Shown here piece by piece: positions 58,819 to 63,332 of a DNA stretch of 63,332 nucleotides. The stretch covers positions 1 to 63,332 of the forward strand of contig MPUH01000349.1 of assembly GCA_001970955.1 (NCBI GenBank), given 5' to 3'. Origin of the DNA: Stentor coeruleus (taxonomy: Eukaryota > Ciliophora > Heterotrichea > Heterotrichida > Stentoridae). The notes beneath the pieces were generated by a model. The model worked only from the letters and a program-made list of their open reading frames with translations, searched no databases and had not been told where the DNA came from. The position numbers and the translations under genes are program-made. Every line of letters begins with the position of its first letter. The stretch's first letter is position 1.

Positions 58819-61800
58819 CTAATTAAATCCATCAAAGGTGATAGTGTCAAACATAAAAGTTTCCCATTTCTCGCAAATCCATAATGGAACTTTTCTAGGT
58901 TTTCTTGGATTGAGCCTAACTAGTAAGACTGCAGGTTTTGGGAAATTTGTGCATCCATATCTATCTAAAATCAAAATAATGCTATTATAGTGCTTTTCTT
59001 CAAATTCAAAATTCATATCAATAATGCACAACTCCTTATTAAAATCTGCAAAAAATCTATCAAGTGTTTTCTTAATATCTTCTTCTAATTTAAAATCATA
59101 TAGCTTAAATATCTCTATAGTTTTGAAGAATCTCTCTTCAATTTGTTGTTTGATATCAGAAAAATCATAAGTAAATGCTATAAGCCTTTTATACTTCAAA
59201 TTATTACTAGACTTCATCAAATCAAGTGTTTTCTCAAATGTAAACTTATGGCAGTTTTCCCATTCTTGCATCAAAATATTAGAGTCTTGAGACAAATATT
59301 TTGCATAATCTGTATATATATTCCTAGGAGCAATTTGCAATAAGAAATTCTTAGAATCTTCAAATACTCCATCAGGATCTGCTTCCTTTCTTTGTGAACT
59401 ATATGCGTACACTAGAAGCTTTAAAGATTCTTCTTTATAAATTGGAAACAAATAAATCAGATGAACTTCACTCAAAACTCCACTTTCATCTTGAAGCAGC
59501 CCTAGCCAAATCAGCAACTTTTCATAAGTCCACCAATATTCTTTAACAAGATCATCAGCATCAAGATGATGCTTTTCAAATCTATTTAAAAAAGGTGGAT
59601 CTGTGTATTTGAGATTTTTATCCCTATTCTCTAAAAATACAATAGCTTTGAAGTCATCATGAACTATCGATTTTGGTCTAATATCATTATCCACTGCTAT
59701 TCTACAAGATTTAACTTGCTTAGATCCTTGCTTATTAGAAGATGATGCTTCATAGAAATTTTGATTAAAAAGATCATATAATGCTGAATAAATGGCATCA
59801 GCTTCATAGAAAAATGTCCAAAACCCTTCCTCAACATATTGCTTTATAGCCACAATATTTTGCATGCAAATTGCTTCATCGTAGGAATCTTCGAATGTAC
59901 TGCCCACTATCATCTGATGACGAGGGTGAAATAACGATAAAAACATTTTGAAAAATATGAGAATAGATTCTCGACTTGCGATGATCATTAGAAATCGTGA
60001 ATCCGACTTTTCTATGTTTTCTCTAATAAGATTTATTGCAGGAAAGCGGGACCCATCTGGGATGTAGAAATCAATATCAAGATTTCTTGCAATGCCTTTA
60101 ATGATTTTTTCAATGTAGATGTATTCTTTTTTCTCATCAGTTGTAGCATTTTTTTGGGCATATAAAAGTCCTCGAAAGTTATGTTGAATGCATTTATCAA
60201 TTGAAATGTTTTCACCTAGCATTTTAATTGTGCTGTAGAAATCCCTCAGTCCATAAAAGTCCCTAAAATTGGTATCACTAAGTTCTTTTTTAATTTCGAT
60301 GTAAAACTTTGATGCTTTGTCAATAATGCTATTAGAGATTTTTGTGCCTTGAATATTTTTCAACATAAGGTTTGCTGTAGATTTAAGTTCTTCTAACTGA
60401 GGCTCGCCTCTGAAAAAGCACAAAGCTCTGTTCATTTTAGATGCATCTAGTCTCCAGTTGGTAATTCCTATAAAAGCTGTTTTAATATTTTCAAATTCCA
60501 ATAAACTGTGAAGTATTTTCAATGGATTATGCTTAGAAACTTCAGCTAGACCTATTTCATCAAAAACTATTACAGGCAATATTGGAATACTCTGTTTTTC
60601 ATATGCTATTCTAATTTTTTCAGCTTTTTCAAACACTTTCTGAATAGTTTCTGATGTGCAAGTATCAGATCCTTGCAAATAGACTACAAAAATTTGTCCA
60701 AGGCTTAAGACATATTCATCACGAGTAAGCTGCTCAGTGAAATTCGAATTGATTATATTCACTGCTAAAGATTTACTACAGCCAGGTTTACCACATATAA
60801 AAATAGGTATTTTATTAAAAATACAAGGAAGGATTGCAAAAATATTTTCTCTTAAAGCAAGGTTGATAGCATATTTTTTGTCTATTGTAAATCTACTAAC
60901 AAGATCATACTGCTCATTTTTTAAATATGATTCTACAAGTTTTAGACAGCTCAACTCATCAAAATGTGCGTATTCTGTGTTTAAACGAACAACTGAAGAT
61001 ATGATTTTTAGGATTTCATATCTACTCTCTTCATTTGGTAGACGAAGGTAATAGCAATGAATAAGGGCAAGAACCAAAGCTCTTGTAAGAATATCAATTT
61101 CAGAAATATCAGGAGGATATCCAGTAACTTTGTTAGCTTTCAAGAACTTTTGGGAACTTTCGGTTAAATAATAGTTTTTTCGTTTTTCAATAGAATCTTT
61201 AAACCATACAGCAAGCTTGGAGAATCGAACCACGTCCCGAAGACTAACACTGCTTATATCTTCTGAATTGCAAAAGTAATCGTGGATTCTACATATGATA
61301 TTGACTAATAATATTGAATTTTGGTTTTGAATTGATGCTATCGATTCAATTATTGATTTTGTATAGATTTCTAGTTCTCTCTGTCTTAGAGAGCCGTAGT
61401 CAGTTATGAATTCAAGGATTTTTAGAGGTAATGGCTTGACTATATGCAAGAGTTTAGAATTCATACTTTTATATTTTCGGCCTTTTTGGAGGCCGATACC
61501 TTCACTGCTATTAAGTTTGTGGGATTTGAGTCGGTATGGGTTGCAAGCTCCCATAAAAATAATATTTTCTTTAATATCGAGACCCTCAAATTGTCTATTT
61601 ATAAGAATTTCAGCAAATGTTCCGATATAATCACTTGTGTTAAATTCGTCAAAGAATACCCAAAGCCTTTTTGGGTAAATTTCAGCTGCAATTTGGCAAT
61701 AGGCTTGTATGCACTCTCTTATTTCTTGAATACCCACACCAGCATGAACATTAAGGACTTCAAGTTGATCTTGAAGGATTATTAAAACTAGATATCTTAT

Positions 61801-63332
61801 TAGAGAAGTTTTTCCACAACCAGTTTCTCCAATAACAATAATTGGAATTGATGCTAAAGCCTTTACTAGGATGATGTTCATTTTTAAAAAGTTATCAGGA
61901 GTCACAAGATAAGGTTGATCACCTTTCTCAACATTTTTTATCTTGTATTTTTTAAATAGTTCTATAAGATTTTCACTACTCATATCGTTAAAATCAATAA
62001 ATTGAAAATCTGGAACTGTTGCATTTATGTCGAACCTTCCATGATTATTTATAAGAAAATCTTGTATAGACATAATATCTCGAATATTCTGAGGAACAGC
62101 TGAAGGATTTCTATATATAAACAAATGCTCATAATTATCAGTATAGATAAGATTAAAATGCTGAGATTCTTCCCAACGAATATAAGACCCAAACACTTCT
62201 TCCATAAAATCATTAGGAATCTGATTGCTTTTAAGCATTTTTTGTGATTGTTCTTGTATATCTCTTGCATGACTCATTGATTTTACAGTAAATTCTTTAG
62301 AAGTCATAAGTAAGGCCTCCATAATTGTCCTTCGCATTTCAAACATTCTCTCATAGTAAGGATTATGCCTGAGTATTTGCAAATGATCTCTATAAATCGC
62401 ATAATTAAATGACCATTTTTCGAAATTTTTCAAAAGAAAATGCATTATTTTCACAAATAAATCTATCTGATAATAATTAGCAGTATATTGAATTTTTAAT
62501 TCAGTAGGTAGAAGATTCATTATTTGGCTTAGAGCCATTGGGCTCATCCCTAAGCCTGTTTCATATTGAATTTCATTTGTATTAATATTAACACTTTGGC
62601 TATCAGAATTGTAGAGCTCTAAATAAGCACAAACATGCAATAGCTGTGGATTAGCGATTTTCAAAGTTCTCCAATCAAGTTCATTAATATTATGGCTTGT
62701 GACATAATCCCTAATATAAACTGAATGCACTGAAGAGTCTAAACATGTATTTGCTATTTCAACATAAACTAATGATTCAGAGTTCAGACAGAAAAGATTA
62801 TTCGGCGTATATAACTGTTTAAATAAAGTTAGACTTGCAAGAACTTCATTCATCATGTCTATATTTTGCACATAACTCAATTGAATATGTAAAAGGACTC
62901 TGATTTTTGGGTCGATTTTTTCTAATGTCATCTTGAGTTCATCATAAGTTATAACCCCTGTTAAGTTTAATTCAATACGTGGAATTTTCATGAACATAGC
63001 TGTATCGTTTATATAAGTACTTTTACCAAGTCCTGGAAGACTTGAACTAAGTATCAAACTAGTCCCACATACTGGTTCAATGTANTTATAAAGTTGTGTA
63101 TTACTGATTTATCACATTCACTTACAAAGCCAATCTTGTAATTTCTATAGCTACCATCGTTGATACTCTTTAAAAAATATTTTATAAAAAGGTTTTGCAC
63201 ATCGATTTTCAGTTTTTCACAGTTTATCAAAAAGAAAATTTCATTATTTCTTGACAGAATAACTCTGCTAATAAATACATAAATTTCTGTCTGCAAAGTG
63301 CTTGGATAGCAATAAAATACCTGATAAGCTCT
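58819..63332 (-). CDS. RNF213/mysterin-like AAA+ ATPase, partial at its 5' end
   Basis: The frame runs off the right edge and includes the N at 63085, where the reading frame changes by one base, so some bases are missing there. Three nucleotide-binding modules are visible. LPGLGKSTY lies near 63018-63040. GETGCGKTSLIRYL (near 61811-61833) is paired with LWVFFDEFNTS and IIFMGACNPYRLK. CGKPGCSKSL (near 60770-60797) is paired with VIVFDEIGLAE and the RNF213 signature block ITNWRLDASKMNRALCFFRG. This is the tandem AAA core of RNF213, which oligomerises and acts in lipid-droplet control and antimicrobial ubiquitination in animals. The frame ends FDTITFDGFN-TAG, roughly where the family continues into the E3 module, so the RING and C-terminal parts are not encoded here. 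Confidence 0.88.

Noticed and set aside
58819..58860. An intron hiding the continuation of the RNF213-like protein
   Set aside because: No GT...AG segment of 15-16 nt spans the TAG, and the minus strand beyond it has no long open frame.
1..63332. Blepharisma-type code with TGA as Trp
   Set aside because: Conserved genes (Rrp6, VPS25, TBCA, corrected CFAP206 and PP2C) are complete with TGG as the only Trp codon, and the one TGA terminus follows a KDEL-like tail.
1..63332. CRISPR arrays, bacterial operons or insertion sequences
   Set aside because: No regularly spaced repeats, no ribosome-binding-site spacing and no transposase frame were seen; the gene content is eukaryotic throughout.

Overview
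The window is nuclear DNA of a ciliate, very probably a heterotrich of the Stentor type. The DNA is strongly AT-rich, genes are mostly intronless and closely packed on both strands, and the products are typically eukaryotic (CFAP206, VPS25, Rrp6, TBCA, PP2C, aquaporin, kinases, an RNF213-like giant ATPase). Four interruptions of otherwise good reading frames are exactly 15 nt long, begin with GTA and end with AG; introns of this size are a hallmark of heterotrichs. Conserved genes are read through with the standard code (TAA, TAG and, once, TGA as stops; Trp always TGG). This fits Stentor better than Blepharisma, in which TGA codes for Trp. The genus is inferred, not proven.

Layout. 0-10 kb: a C2-domain protein, two unknown proteins, a tRNA-Asp with a truncated copy, a glutaredoxin-like protein, the axonemal protein CFAP206 and a disordered protein with a KEN box. 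10-21 kb: a repeat-rich protein, the exosome nuclease Rrp6, a STE11-type kinase, VPS25 of ESCRT-II and a redox-inactive thioredoxin-fold ER protein. 21-30 kb: two convergent WD-repeat genes, a decayed bromodomain gene, an HExxH protein with a close upstream neighbour, a broken Cys-rich gene and a PP2C phosphatase with two 15-nt introns. 30-34 kb: a small tandem family of two-span membrane proteins, one copy decayed. 34-50 kb: coiled-coil and acylation-motif proteins, a RING-between-RING/PARP fusion, a B-box-like protein, a PPR-like mitochondrial protein, a membrane RING-H2 ligase, an aquaporin, an EF-hand gene interrupted by a duplication, TBCA and a Mis18-like protein. 50-63 kb: a second B-box-like protein, a large EF-hand/FxPxI protein, a two-copy dispersed repeat, a CaMKK-like kinase with an altered DFG motif, and an RNF213-like AAA+ ATPase that runs off the right end.

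The genes are independent eukaryotic units with no operons. Themes recur: ubiquitin and ADP-ribose signalling (RBR-PARP, RING-H2, RNF213-like), cilium and cytoskeleton (CFAP206, TBCA), and many short proteins with an N-terminal MGxC acylation motif.

Assembly quality matters here. Seven of the nine N positions are flanked by direct duplications of 34 to 114 bp. Removing one copy restores the reading frames of CFAP206, the ER protein and PP2C exactly, so these are unmerged contig overlaps rather than biology. Three of the overlaps carry a single mismatch that looks allelic.
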